NCBI RefSeq assembly: GCF_000092505.1
Contig: NC_014136.1
Location: 806,001-870,000 of the forward strand
Source of the DNA: Leuconostoc kimchii IMSNU 11154
Lineage (GTDB): Bacteria > Bacillota > Bacilli > Lactobacillales > Lactobacillaceae
Direction: 5' to 3'
Length of the DNA: 64,000 nucleotides
Shown here in pieces: positions 1 to 8,449 of this stretch (position 1 is its first letter; each line of letters begins with the position of its first letter). The notes below the pieces were generated by a model. It was given only the letters and a program-made list of their open reading frames with translations, was not told the origin of the DNA and made no database searches. A program made the position numbers and the translations under genes.

Positions 1-437
1 GGAAAATGATTCATGAAACTAAGAAGATCATGTTTGGTAACAAAAATTCTAAGTCAGTTAAAGTGACTGGAACAGCGGTCCGTGTACCTGTACCTGTTGG
101 TCACGGCGAAACGGTTTACTTTGAAACTGATCCTAATACGGGTGCAACCGTGAAGGGTATTCAAAAAGCTTTGAGTCAAGCTGAAGGTGTTATCTTAGAA
201 GATGATCCTAAAACACAGCTTTATCCACAGCCAATTAATGCTGAAGGCAAGCGCGAGACTTTTGTTGGTCGTGTCCGACCAGATCTTGAAAATGATGATT
301 CGTTCCATATGTGGGTCGTGTCCGACAACTTATTAAAGGGCGCAGCATGGAATACTGTTCAAATTGCTGAGCGTTTAGTTGCTTTGGATCTTGTGCGTGT
401 GCCAGAAGGTGCTGCAAATAAATTTATAGCGGGATAG
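1..437 (+). CDS. asd: Aspartate-semialdehyde dehydrogenase, C-terminal part (cut by window start)
   Basis: The first codons are cut off by the window edge. The roughly 144 visible residues match the C-terminal half of Asd, which reduces aspartyl phosphate to aspartate semialdehyde in the lysine, threonine and methionine pathway. Family landmarks are the segment HETKKIMFG, the strand RVPVPVGHGETVYFE, and the closing block FHMWVVSDNLLKGAAWNTVQIAE, in which the histidine and lysine lie near the substrate phosphate. The reading frame is open from base 3. The next gene starts 17 bases after the stop, so they may be cotranscribed. Confidence 0.9.
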   Translation, partial: KMIHETKKIMFGNKNSKSVKVTGTAVRVPVPVGHGETVYFETDPNTGATVKGIQKALSQAEGVILEDDPKTQLYPQPINAEGKRETFVGRVRPDLENDDSFHMWVVSDNLLKGAAWNTVQIAERLVALDLVRVPEGAANKFIAG

Positions 438-454
438 CATGGTACAATAAGGTT

Positions 455-1408
455 ATGGAAACGATAATCTTAATAGTGACAATTATTTTATTATTGGTGG
501 CGTTATGTCGTCAAATCAAGCAAAATCCCGCGACGATGAGAATCGGTACGTATGGGGTTTTTATTGTTTTTGGGGTCTTTTGGCTAGCCATACATGTCAT
601 TAATGTGACTGATAAAAATTTAAATTTGATTCTGAAAAGTGGCTACGTGATAGGGACGGTATTAGGTGTTGTGTTAATGTTGAATATGGCAACGCATAGC
701 TGGAAGAAATCGCATGATTTTGTTTTACCCGTGTTAGTGGTTAGTTACGTCACTAGTTTGGTTATTTTCTGGGGTTGGCCATTATGGCGACTAAGTATGC
801 CTTGGTTGATGTTATATTTTGTGTATCAGTTTATACGTTTTACGATGAGTAGTATGGTCTACAAGCATGTTACTAAAGCACCAATGACAGGGCCGTTAGT
901 TGTTTTAGGCGGTGGATTGGTAGATGGTTATCGTGTTGGCAATATTGTGGACCAACGCATTCAAGCCGCGGTAAAAGATGCACGACGATTACCGGACTAT
1001 CCAATAATGGTTTTTTCAGGCGGGCAGGGAGAAGATCAGCTGATTAGTGAGGCGGAGGCAATGCGGCAATGGGCTGTGACAACCTATGGTGTACCGGTCA
1101 AAAAAACGCTGTTAGAGAACCAGTCACATAACACTTATCAAAATTTAAAATTGACATCCCAGTTATTAAAGGGCAAAGCGTTTACATTTTACACGAGTAA
1201 CTATCATGTTTTCCGTGGTGTACTATTAGCAAAAAAACAACACATTATGGCTAGTGGACGAGGCGGTTCAGTGCGATTGAGTTACCAAATACCAGCCTTT
1301 TTACGTGAATTTGCTGGTGTTATGAGTATTAATAAAAGGCAACATTTTTTATGGGGGATGATCTGGTTGATTTTTGCTTTGATTGTTAATAGTTTAATGT
1401 ACCATTAA
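455..1408 (+). CDS. DUF218 (YdcF/SanA-like) membrane protein
   Basis: This 317-residue protein has four or five hydrophobic helices in residues 1-135. A DUF218 domain follows, from about residue 147 (PLVVLGGGLVDGYRVGN), with the conserved SGGQGEDQLISEAEAM, ENQSHNTYQNL and YTSNYHVFRG motifs. A final transmembrane segment lies near the C-terminus. This arrangement is typical of Firmicute YdcF-like proteins, which are linked to envelope functions without an established reaction. The start at 455 has a modest upstream AAGG. A hairpin at 1466-1489 may end the transcript. The family is clear but the function is unknown. Confidence 0.8.
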   Translation: METIILIVTIILLLVALCRQIKQNPATMRIGTYGVFIVFGVFWLAIHVINVTDKNLNLILKSGYVIGTVLGVVLMLNMATHSWKKSHDFVLPVLVVSYVTSLVIFWGWPLWRLSMPWLMLYFVYQFIRFTMSSMVYKHVTKAPMTGPLVVLGGGLVDGYRVGNIVDQRIQAAVKDARRLPDYPIMVFSGGQGEDQLISEAEAMRQWAVTTYGVPVKKTLLENQSHNTYQNLKLTSQLLKGKAFTFYTSNYHVFRGVLLAKKQHIMASGRGGSVRLSYQIPAFLREFAGVMSINKRQHFLWGMIWLIFALIVNSLMYH

Positions 1409-1465
1409 GAAGTTTGTGAATCATTGCAGACACTGACAAATATGTTTTTAAGTATTTGTTTATAA

Positions 1466-1495
1466 ATGTTAATTTTCTCACATTAACATGTCATG
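1466..1495 (+). terminator. Possible weak terminator after the DUF218 gene
   Basis: ATGTTAAT and ATTAACAT form an 8-bp perfect stem with an 8-base loop. Only a short, interrupted T-run follows. It lies just upstream of the gln operon promoter, so partial termination is plausible but unproven. Confidence 0.35.
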
Positions 1496-1510
1496 TTTTC
1501 TATCACAACT

Positions 1511-1540
1511 TTGACGGAAATACGTTTAAACAGGTACAAT
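1511..1540 (+). promoter_or_regulatory. Promoter of the glnQHMP operon
   Basis: TTGACG (1511-1516) and TACAAT (1535-1540) are separated by 18 bases. Transcription would start near 1547, leaving a leader of about 118 bases before glnQ. Confidence 0.6.
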
Positions 1541-1581
1541 AGATTATAGAACACAATTAGGCAAGCAGACGATAAACCTTT

Positions 1582-1655
1582 AAAGGTGGTTCTGATGCAC
1601 CCCTTTTTAGCGTTAATATATGTATGCGCTAAGGTGAACATACATGAATAAGGAG
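1582..1655 (+). promoter_or_regulatory. Structured leader with 18-codon upstream ORF and H-type pseudoknot
   Basis: An SD-like AAAGGTGG (1582-1589) sits five bases before ATG 1595, which opens the ORF MHPFLALIYVCAKVNIHE. Its stop (1649-1651) overlaps the AAGGAG of glnQ. Two stems interlock. TTAGCG (1607-1612) pairs with CGCTAA (1627-1632), and ATGTATG (1620-1626) pairs with CATACAT (1639-1645), so the second 5' arm lies in the first loop. This is an H-type pseudoknot with no bases between the stems. A competing upstream hairpin, AAAGGTG (1582-1588) with CACCCCTTT (1598-1606), ends in five Ts and would hide the SD of the upstream ORF. The fold is read by eye and its ligand, if any, is unknown. 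Confidence 0.5.
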
Positions 1656-1664
1656 AGATTTAGC

Positions 1665-2402
1665 ATGTCAATGATTGAATTTAAAAATGTCGAGAAGTAC
1701 TACGGTGACTTCCATGCACTCAAACATGTCAATTTAACAATTGATGAAGGTGAAACGGTTGTTTTGATCGGTCCTTCCGGTTCCGGTAAATCAACGCTTA
1801 TTCGTACAATTAATGGTTTAGAAGAAATTCAAGAAGGCCAGCTCTTAGTTAATGGTTTTGATTTACATGATCCTAAAACAGATATGAACCGTATGCGAAA
1901 AAATGTTGGTATGGTTTTTCAACATTTTAACTTATATGATAATAAAACAACGTTAGAGAATGTGATGTTAGCACCTCGATTAGTTTTGAAACGTGACGAA
2001 GCTGAGAATAAAAAGATTGCGATGGAATTGCTAGAGAAAGTTGGCTTAGCTGATAAAGCAGCTAACATGCCTTCAGAACTATCAGGTGGTCAAAAGCAAC
2101 GTGCAGCAATCGCGCGATCATTGGCAATGCGTCCCAAAGCACTTCTGTTTGATGAACCAACATCAGCTTTGGATCCTGAAATGGTTGGTGACGTTTTGGA
2201 TGTCATGCGTGACATTGCTAAGGATTCATCAATGACAATGTTAGTGGTTACCCATGAAATGAGCTTTGCTAAGGCGGTTGCTGACCGTGTGATCTTTATG
2301 GCTGATGGCGAAGTGTTGGAAGACAGTACAACTCAAGAATTCTTTGAAAATCCAAAGGAAGTTCGTGCACAAAAGTTTTTGAGTCAAGTTGAACATCATT
2401 AA
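1665..2402 (+). CDS. glnQ: Polar amino acid (glutamine-type) ABC transporter ATPase
   Basis: This cytoplasmic ATPase energises uptake of glutamine or a related amino acid. It has Walker A GPSGSGKST, the Q-loop FQHFNL, the signature LSGGQKQR, Walker B LLFDEPTSALD and the switch histidine in VVTHEM. Its 245 residues are the normal length for the GlnQ family. The start at 1665 is chosen because AGGAGA lies eight bases upstream. An earlier in-frame ATG at 1644 would lie before that SD and inside the leader pseudoknot. Gene order Q-H-M-P equals that of the Bacillus subtilis gln operon. The exact substrate cannot be read from sequence. Confidence 0.9.
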   Translation: MSMIEFKNVEKYYGDFHALKHVNLTIDEGETVVLIGPSGSGKSTLIRTINGLEEIQEGQLLVNGFDLHDPKTDMNRMRKNVGMVFQHFNLYDNKTTLENVMLAPRLVLKRDEAENKKIAMELLEKVGLADKAANMPSELSGGQKQRAAIARSLAMRPKALLFDEPTSALDPEMVGDVLDVMRDIAKDSSMTMLVVTHEMSFAKAVADRVIFMADGEVLEDSTTQEFFENPKEVRAQKFLSQVEHH

Positions 2403-2408
2403 AATTAT

Positions 2409-2486
2409 GGAGGAAAAGCGTCAGTGTGCTGGCTTACATTATGATTATAAAATCATGTAAGCTAGTATAGACGTATAAACATTATG
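2409..2486 (+). promoter_or_regulatory. SD-hairpin-start arrangement before glnH
   Basis: GGAGGA (2409-2414) is 69 bases from the ATG at 2484. Between them, bases 2425-2439 pair without interruption with 2455-2469 (15 bp, three G-U pairs). CGTC (2419-2422) pairs with GACG (2470-2473) below a two-base bulge. Folding leaves about 14 bases between the SD and the ATG. A GTG at 2424 opens a six-codon ORF ending at TGA 2442. No other SD precedes glnH. Confidence 0.7.
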
Positions 2487-3350
2487 GAAAAAGCTAAAAA
2501 ACGACAATTTGGTATTATTGCCACAATTGTCTTAGCTGCCGTTATTGTCCTCGGTTTAATGTGGGCAACAGCAACTGCTAAGAAAAATGAAGAGCATCAG
2601 GACACTTTGGCACGCGTCGAAAAACTTGGGCGTATTGTCTGGGGCGTTAAAGCTGATACCCGCTTATTTGGCTTAATGGATACTAAAACTGGCATTTCGC
2701 AAGGGTTTGATATTGACATTGCTCGCGCAATTACAGTACAGATCTCAAAACAAACCGGTGTACCCATGTCAGCAGAATTTGTGCCAGTATCATCATCGTC
2801 AAAGATGCAATTAATCAAAAATACTAATATTGATGGTTCTGTCTCGACTATGACCATCACGCCAGAACGTGAAAAGATCATTGATTTTACGAATCAATAC
2901 TTTGATGCCGGACAATCAATTTTAGTTAAAAAAGATTCTGGTATTCGTTCAATTAAAGACATGAACGATTCAAAGTATACGATTATTGTGGTGGTTGGGA
3001 CAACGGCTGCGACTGAATTGAAAAAGTTTGCGCCTAAGGCAAAAATGCTTGCTGTTCAGGATTATGCAACAGGAATGCAGGCATTAAAGAGTGGTCAAGG
3101 TCAAGCTATGTCAACTGACAATGCTATTTTGTATGGTTTTGCCACAGAAAATCCAGAGTATCATATCGCTGGTGAGGCGTTTACACATGGTCCCTATGGT
3201 ATCGCATTTGATAATAATCAAAAGCCTATGATAGATGAAACAAACAAAGCATTAGCTACCATTAAAGAAAATGGTGTTTATAATAAACTCGTCAAGAAGT
3301 GGTTTAGTAATGTACCAGGGCTTGATTGGCATAGTTTGGAGGCGAAATAA
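2484..3350 (+). CDS. glnH: Amino-acid ABC transporter substrate-binding protein, membrane-anchored
   Basis: This family-3 (SBP_bac_3) solute-binding protein has 288 residues. It shows a positively charged N-terminus (MEKAKKRQFG), one hydrophobic helix at about residues 10-30, then the binding fold with GFDIDIARAI, MTITPEREKIIDFTNQYF and GTTAATELKKF. No lipobox cysteine follows the hydrophobic stretch (it reads LMWATATAKK), so the protein is probably held by an uncleaved helix rather than lipid. Its stop overlaps the start of the permease gene at 3350. Translation initiation appears to depend on a hairpin-bridged SD. The ligand is inferred from operon order only. Confidence 0.87.
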   Translation: MEKAKKRQFGIIATIVLAAVIVLGLMWATATAKKNEEHQDTLARVEKLGRIVWGVKADTRLFGLMDTKTGISQGFDIDIARAITVQISKQTGVPMSAEFVPVSSSSKMQLIKNTNIDGSVSTMTITPEREKIIDFTNQYFDAGQSILVKKDSGIRSIKDMNDSKYTIIVVVGTTAATELKKFAPKAKMLAVQDYATGMQALKSGQGQAMSTDNAILYGFATENPEYHIAGEAFTHGPYGIAFDNNQKPMIDETNKALATIKENGVYNKLVKKWFSNVPGLDWHSLEAK

Positions 3351-3991
3351 TGAACTTATTACAAGATAATTTCCCAACATTCTTACAGGGATTTGGTTAT
3401 ACGCTACTTTCAAGCTTGATTGCACTAGTTGGATCGATGATACTCGGTACAGGGTTTGCGATTATGCAGATTGTGCCACAAAAATGGGCTCAGAAGATTG
3501 GCAATATTTATGTGCAAGTTTTCCGAAATATTCCATTATTAATTATCACTTTTTTCTTCTTCCTAGTTGTCTCAAAATATATTAAAATGAGTGGTTTTAC
3601 TTCAGGAACCGTTGCGTTGATGTTGTATACATCAGCTTTTATAGCTGAAACAGTACGTGCCGGTATCTTGTCTGTTGATTCTGGACAAATGGAAGGTGCA
3701 CGTGCCAATGGCTTGTCATTTGCACAAGCCATGCAACATATCGTATTGCCACAGGCGTTTCGTATCTCACTACCATCTTTGGGAAACCAGTTCATTAACT
3801 TGGTGAAGAACTCATCTATTCTGGCTTTTGTTGGCGGATTAGATTTGATGTATCAAGGTAATATGGTTGCTGCTAACACATTTGATACGTTTAGTACTTA
3901 TATCATTGTTGCAATCTTTTACTTAGTTATCACATTACCGTTGAGTTATTATATGCAACACCTTGAGCAAAAGCTCAAGCGCGCAGCGTAA
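3350..3991 (+). CDS. glnM: Amino-acid ABC transporter permease (GlnM-like)
   Basis: This inner permease subunit has 213 residues and about five membrane helices. The HisMQ-type coupling loop to the ATPase is visible as EGARANGLSFAQAMQHIVLPQAFR (residues about 105-128). It starts on the last bases of glnH with GGAGG eight bases upstream, so the two are translationally coupled. It should pair with the next permease to form the channel. The symbol is given by analogy with B. subtilis gene order. Confidence 0.85.
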   Translation: MNLLQDNFPTFLQGFGYTLLSSLIALVGSMILGTGFAIMQIVPQKWAQKIGNIYVQVFRNIPLLIITFFFFLVVSKYIKMSGFTSGTVALMLYTSAFIAETVRAGILSVDSGQMEGARANGLSFAQAMQHIVLPQAFRISLPSLGNQFINLVKNSSILAFVGGLDLMYQGNMVAANTFDTFSTYIIVAIFYLVITLPLSYYMQHLEQKLKRAA

Positions 3992-4000
3992 GGAGGAATT

Positions 4001-4660
4001 ATGGTTACATTAGGAATATTTAGTGCCTTCACACCACAAAACGTCCTTTATTTGCTGGGCGGGTTGGGTATCACGGTTGGTGTATCAGTTATATCGGTAA
4101 TTCTAAGTCTCATTTTTGGCTCAGTCGTTGGTATTATTCAATTTGAACGGTTACCATTTTTCTCTAAATTTGTTGGCACGATTAACAACGTCATCCGTAA
4201 TTTACCGTTATTATTGATTATCTTCTTTGTTTACTTTGCATTACCAAAAATTGGCATTCACTTACCTATCTTTTGGGCGACTGTGATTGCCATGAGTACC
4301 TTTGAATCGGCCATGTTAGCTGAAATCGTCCGTGGTGGTCTGGAGTCGGTTGACATTGGGCAGTTTGAAGGGGCCCGTGCAAACGGATTAAGCAATATGC
4401 AAACGATGATTTACATTATTTTGCCACAAGCATACAAAAGAATGATTCCACCGATTATTTCACAACTCATTTCCTTGGTCAAAGATACCAGTTTGGCTAT
4501 GGGTATTGTTCTGTCTGAAATGACATATCGTGGTCAAATTGTTTATGCACAAAATTCAACTTATATCATACCTGTGTTAATTGCAATCACATTAGTCTAC
4601 TTCTTATTGAATTATGGCTTATCACTCATTGCAAGATGGGCTGATCATAAGCTGGCATAG
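4001..4660 (+). CDS. glnP: Amino-acid ABC transporter permease (GlnP-like)
   Basis: This second permease of the system has 219 residues. It has a hydrophobic N-terminal helix and the conserved cytoplasmic loop EGARANGLSNMQTMIYIILPQAYK, which contacts GlnQ. A strong AAGGAGG lies seven bases before the ATG. It ends the operon. About 90 bases later a new promoter drives oppA, and no clear terminator is visible between, so some read-through is possible. Confidence 0.85.
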   Translation: MVTLGIFSAFTPQNVLYLLGGLGITVGVSVISVILSLIFGSVVGIIQFERLPFFSKFVGTINNVIRNLPLLLIIFFVYFALPKIGIHLPIFWATVIAMSTFESAMLAEIVRGGLESVDIGQFEGARANGLSNMQTMIYIILPQAYKRMIPPIISQLISLVKDTSLAMGIVLSEMTYRGQIVYAQNSTYIIPVLIAITLVYFLLNYGLSLIARWADHKLA

Positions 4661-4749
4661 GCTGTTAAGTCCGTATATTTAATCAATAGCTAACAATTGA
4701 AATAGTTATTGATTATTTTTTAAAAAAGAATATTACAATTAATAATGAG

Positions 4750-4778
4750 TTGTATATGAGAAAAGCACATGGTATACT
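4750..4778 (+). promoter_or_regulatory. Promoter of the first oppA
   Basis: TTGTAT (4750-4755), 17 bases, TATACT (4773-4778). The same element recurs before the second oppA at 6654-6682, which supports both. Confidence 0.65.
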
Positions 4779-4835
4779 AATATCTGTTAATTAGAACCTT
4801 AAAATAATCAAATATATCTTGGGAGGATATGAGCA

Positions 4836-6473
4836 ATGGAAACATGGAAAAAAGTGGCCATTGGTGCAGCAGCGGTAGTTGTTGTCGGTGGCGGTACACG
4901 TGCAGCAGGTCTTTGGGGTGGTGGTTCAGCAGGAAATAGTAAAAATCTATCATTCCAGTTACCCACGCCAATTCAGACATTGGATATTTCTAAGAATACT
5001 GATACTTATTCCGGCACAATCATTGGTAACTCCGGTGCCAACTTAATGCGTGTTGATTCAAAGGGTAAGGCCCAGCTTGAACTCGCCAAATCTGTGAAGC
5101 ATTCAAAAGATGGCTTGACATACACTGTTGTTTTGAAAGATGGTTTGAAGTGGTCAGACGGATCAAAGTTGACTGCTAAAGATTTTGTTTATTCATGGCA
5201 ACGTATTGTTAATCCTAAAACAGCCTCACAATATGCTTACCTAGCATCTGGTGTTAAAAATGCAGATAAGATTGCTGCAGGTAAGGCGGCTGTTGATACG
5301 CTTGGTGTAACAGCAAAGGGTGATACAATAACGTTTGAACTCGAACGCCCAATGCCACAGTTCGAATACTTGCTAACATTCGCTAACTTTATGCCACAAA
5401 AGGAAAGTTATGTTGCTAAGGAAGGTAAGAAATACGCTACAACTGCAAAAACATCACTATACTCTGGTCCATATAAAGTTGAGGGTTGGAATGGAACCAA
5501 TAACACCTTTAAGTTAGTTAAGAATGATAATTATTGGGACGCCAAGAATGTTAAAACAAAGCAAATTGACATTCAAGTTGTTCAAAAGCCCGAAACAGCT
5601 GTGCAATTGTATAAGCAAGGCAAGATCGATCGTGTTTCCATTGCTAATACACCTGAATTATACAAAGCAAACAAAAATAATAAAGATGTTGTGAAGGCAC
5701 CAGAAGCTACAACGGCCTTTATAGAATATAACCAAACAGGTAAAAATAAGTTCTTAGCTAATGCTAAGATTCGAGAAGCATTGAACTTAGCCACAAATCG
5801 TAAAGAACTTACTCAGCAAGTAACTTCTGGCATTTCAACCCCTGCAACTGGATTGGCACCGGAAGACCTGGCTAAGACAGCATCTGGTCAAGACTTAGCT
5901 AAAACTGTAGCGCCAGGTTATAAGTTTGATGCTGCTGCTGCCAAGGTCGCTTTCCAGGAAGGTTTGAAAGAGTTAGGTGAAACTCAAGCAACAATCACAA
6001 TTACTACTGATGCTGATGCACCTGCAGGAAAGGCTTCTGTTGATTACTTACAAGGTTCTTGGGAAAAAGCATTGCCAGGTTTGAAAGTTAACCAAAAGTT
6101 AGTGCCATTTGCACAGCGTATAAAGGACTCACAAACTCAAAACTTTGATGCTGTCATTACACTTTGGGGTGGTGATTATCCTGAAGGTTCGACGTTCTAT
6201 GACTTGTTTAAAGATGGGGCATCATATAACAACGGTCAATTTAAAAATGCTGCCTACACTGCTGCAGTCAAAAAGGCAGAAACGACCGATGCTTTGAGTA
6301 ACTCAGCACGTGATACGGACTATAAGAATGCTGAAGCTGCTCTGTTTAAGGATAACAATATTAATCCATTGTATTTCCGTTCAGGATATTCTTTGCAAAA
6401 TCCTGACGTGACAGGCATTGTGCTTAATACAACAGGTTTGAACCAAGACTGGAAATCAGCTGTCAAGAAGTAA
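4836..6473 (+). CDS. oppA: Oligopeptide ABC transporter substrate-binding protein, copy 1
   Basis: This SBP_bac_5 extracytoplasmic receptor (545 residues) captures peptides for the Opp transporter. It has a short N-terminal hydrophobic segment (residues 6-19). Family landmarks include TIGN-like core strands, the block DGLKWSDGSKLTAKDFVYSWQRIV, and GGDYPEGSTFYDLF. The position where a lipobox cysteine would be expected reads RAAGLWGG, with no cysteine. GGGAGGA lies nine bases before the ATG. It is the upstream member of a tandem pair with closely similar sequence, and the spare copy may have a different peptide preference. Confidence 0.9.
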   Translation: METWKKVAIGAAAVVVVGGGTRAAGLWGGGSAGNSKNLSFQLPTPIQTLDISKNTDTYSGTIIGNSGANLMRVDSKGKAQLELAKSVKHSKDGLTYTVVLKDGLKWSDGSKLTAKDFVYSWQRIVNPKTASQYAYLASGVKNADKIAAGKAAVDTLGVTAKGDTITFELERPMPQFEYLLTFANFMPQKESYVAKEGKKYATTAKTSLYSGPYKVEGWNGTNNTFKLVKNDNYWDAKNVKTKQIDIQVVQKPETAVQLYKQGKIDRVSIANTPELYKANKNNKDVVKAPEATTAFIEYNQTGKNKFLANAKIREALNLATNRKELTQQVTSGISTPATGLAPEDLAKTASGQDLAKTVAPGYKFDAAAAKVAFQEGLKELGETQATITITTDADAPAGKASVDYLQGSWEKALPGLKVNQKLVPFAQRIKDSQTQNFDAVITLWGGDYPEGSTFYDLFKDGASYNNGQFKNAAYTAAVKKAETTDALSNSARDTDYKNAEAALFKDNNINPLYFRSGYSLQNPDVTGIVLNTTGLNQDWKSAVKK

Positions 6474-6653
6474 CATTATTAAACAATAAAAAATCAGGTT
6501 GAATGAGTAAATTGAGAATTGACGTTAGTTAATTCTTATTTTATTTAAGAAGACAATGATAGTCAGCACATAATCATATTCGAGCGATTAACATGATTAG
6601 GCAACATGTTTATGGATGGAATTATATTATGAGATATAACGACTAAGTATGAG

Positions 6654-6682
6654 TTGTATATGATAATGCTAAGTGATATAGT
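6654..6682 (+). promoter_or_regulatory. Promoter of the second oppA (duplicated element)
   Basis: TTGTAT (6654-6659), 17 bases, TATAGT (6677-6682). The flanking ATGAGTTGTATATGA is shared with the copy-1 promoter around 4745, so the promoter was duplicated with the gene. Confidence 0.65.
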
Positions 6683-6737
6683 ATTATTTACTAATGTGTA
6701 TTTAAAAAGGACTGACATATCTTGGGAGGATAGTAGT

Positions 6738-8372
6738 ATGGATACATGGAAAAAGGTGGCTATCGGTGCAGCAGCGGTTGTTGTTGTCGCCGGTGGCACA
6801 CGCGTTGCAGGACTTTGGGGCAGTGAAAAGACTGCTGCAAAGGGCACATTAAATTATTCATTGCCAACAGATATTCAAACGTTAGATATTTCAAAAAACA
6901 CCGATCAATACTCTAATCAAATTATTGGTAACTCAGGTTCCAACTTGTTGCGCGTTGATGCTAAAGGGAAGGCAGTTTCTGATCTTGCTAAGTCTGTCAA
7001 GGTGTCGAGCGATGGTTTAACTTATACTGCCACATTGCGTAATGGGTTAAAGTGGTCTGACGGATCAAAATTAACAGCGCAAGACTTTGTTTATTCATGG
7101 CAGCGTATTGTTGACCCTAAAACCGCCTCACAATATGCTTATCTAGCATCAGGTGTTAAGAATGCAGATAAAATTGTTGCAGGCAAAGAAAAGGTAGCTA
7201 ATTTAGGTGTGACCGCCAAAGGCAACACGGTGACTTTCACTTTGGAACATCCAATGCCACATTTTGAATACCTGCTCACTTTTTCAAATTTCATGCCTCA
7301 AAAGGAATCGTTTGTTACTAAGCAAGGTAAAACATACGGCACAACATCTGATAAACAATTGTACTCAGGTCCCTACACCTTTAAGGGTTGGAATGGGACT
7401 AACGGGACATTCGAATTGGTGAAGAACAAGAACTATTGGGATGCTAAAAGCGTCAAAACACAAACATTAACCTATCAAGTGGTCAAAAAGCCTGAGACAG
7501 CTGTTCAACTCTATAAACAAGGCAAATTAGATGAAGCACCATTAACCACAACAGAGCTTTATAGTGCAAACAAGGGCAATAAGAACAGTGTTAAAGTACC
7601 AGAAGCACGAACGGATTATATTGAGTATAATCAGACAGGGACTAATAAATTTTTAGCTAATACTAAAATTCGACAGGCTTTGAATTTGGCTACAAACCGT
7701 GATGAACTTGTTAAAGAAGTGACCGGTGGTGTATCTACAGCCGGAACAGCTATCGTACCAACAGGGTTAGCCAAAACAGCAAGTGGTGCTGACTTAGCTA
7801 AGTATGTTGCACCTGGATATACGTATGATAAAAATCAAGCGGCTAAACTATTTGCTGAAGGATTGAAAGAAATTGGCGAAACAAAAGCGACTTTGACAAT
7901 TGAAGCAGCTTCGGATCAGCCTGCTAACAAAGTCGTTGTTGATTATTTGCAAGGCTCTTGGCAAAAGGCACTGCCAGGTTTGACAATCAATCAAAAATTT
8001 GTACCGTTTAAGCAAAGATTGCAAGATGCGCAGAACCAAAACTTTGAGATCTTGCTAACAGCGTGGGGTGGTGACTATCCTGAAGGATCCACTTTCTATG
8101 ACCTATTTAAAAATAATGGGGCTTATAATGATGGCAAGTTTATCAATGATACCTATACTGATGCTGTCAATAAGGCTGAAACAACAGATGCGCTAGATCA
8201 GAAAAGCCGAGACGAAGATTATAAAAATGCGGAAGCATCGTTGTTTAAAAATGCTAACTATAGTCCATTGATGTTCAGAGCGCATTACGCTTTGCAGAAT
8301 CCTGATATTAAAGGTGTTGTGGTAAATACAACAGGTTTGATTCAAGATTTCAAATATGCATATCGTAAGTAG
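6738..8372 (+). CDS. oppA: Oligopeptide ABC transporter substrate-binding protein, copy 2
   Basis: This 544-residue paralogue of the preceding gene shares the N-terminus (DTWKKVAIGAAAVVVV) and the blocks NGLKWSDGSKLTAQDFVYSWQRIV and GGDYPEGSTFYDLF. The start at 6738 follows GGGAGGA exactly as in copy 1. An in-frame ATG at 6654 lies inside the -35 element of the promoter and is rejected. Again no cysteine follows the hydrophobic segment (RVAGLWGS). A hairpin at 8399-8432 separates it from oppB and could hold binding-protein mRNA above permease mRNA. Confidence 0.9.
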   Translation: MDTWKKVAIGAAAVVVVAGGTRVAGLWGSEKTAAKGTLNYSLPTDIQTLDISKNTDQYSNQIIGNSGSNLLRVDAKGKAVSDLAKSVKVSSDGLTYTATLRNGLKWSDGSKLTAQDFVYSWQRIVDPKTASQYAYLASGVKNADKIVAGKEKVANLGVTAKGNTVTFTLEHPMPHFEYLLTFSNFMPQKESFVTKQGKTYGTTSDKQLYSGPYTFKGWNGTNGTFELVKNKNYWDAKSVKTQTLTYQVVKKPETAVQLYKQGKLDEAPLTTTELYSANKGNKNSVKVPEARTDYIEYNQTGTNKFLANTKIRQALNLATNRDELVKEVTGGVSTAGTAIVPTGLAKTASGADLAKYVAPGYTYDKNQAAKLFAEGLKEIGETKATLTIEAASDQPANKVVVDYLQGSWQKALPGLTINQKFVPFKQRLQDAQNQNFEILLTAWGGDYPEGSTFYDLFKNNGAYNDGKFINDTYTDAVNKAETTDALDQKSRDEDYKNAEASLFKNANYSPLMFRAHYALQNPDIKGVVVNTTGLIQDFKYAYRK

Positions 8373-8398
8373 TCATAGGTCGTACAAATACTTAATTT

Positions 8399-8432
8399 CA
8401 AATAAGAGGTAACGTGAATTGATTCTTATTTG
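8399..8432 (+). promoter_or_regulatory. Intercistronic hairpin between oppA2 and oppB
   Basis: CAAATAAG pairs with CTTATTTG around an 18-base loop, directly before the oppB SD AGGAAG. It has no T-run of terminator quality, so it is more likely an mRNA stabiliser or partial attenuator. Similar downstream sequence lies after oppA1 near 6528-6560, showing that this flank was copied in the duplication. Confidence 0.45.
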
Positions 8433-8449
8433 TTTAGGAAGATGATATT

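Noticed and set aside
1595..1610. Programmed frameshift site (CCCTTTTTA) ahead of the leader pseudoknot
   Set aside because: The heptamer is not in the required phase with the upstream ORF, and the shifted frame stops at once.
6654..6737. 28-residue N-terminal extension of the second OppA from an in-frame ATG at 6654
   Set aside because: The ATG lies in the -35 element of a promoter shared with copy 1, and the conserved SD and start are at 6738.
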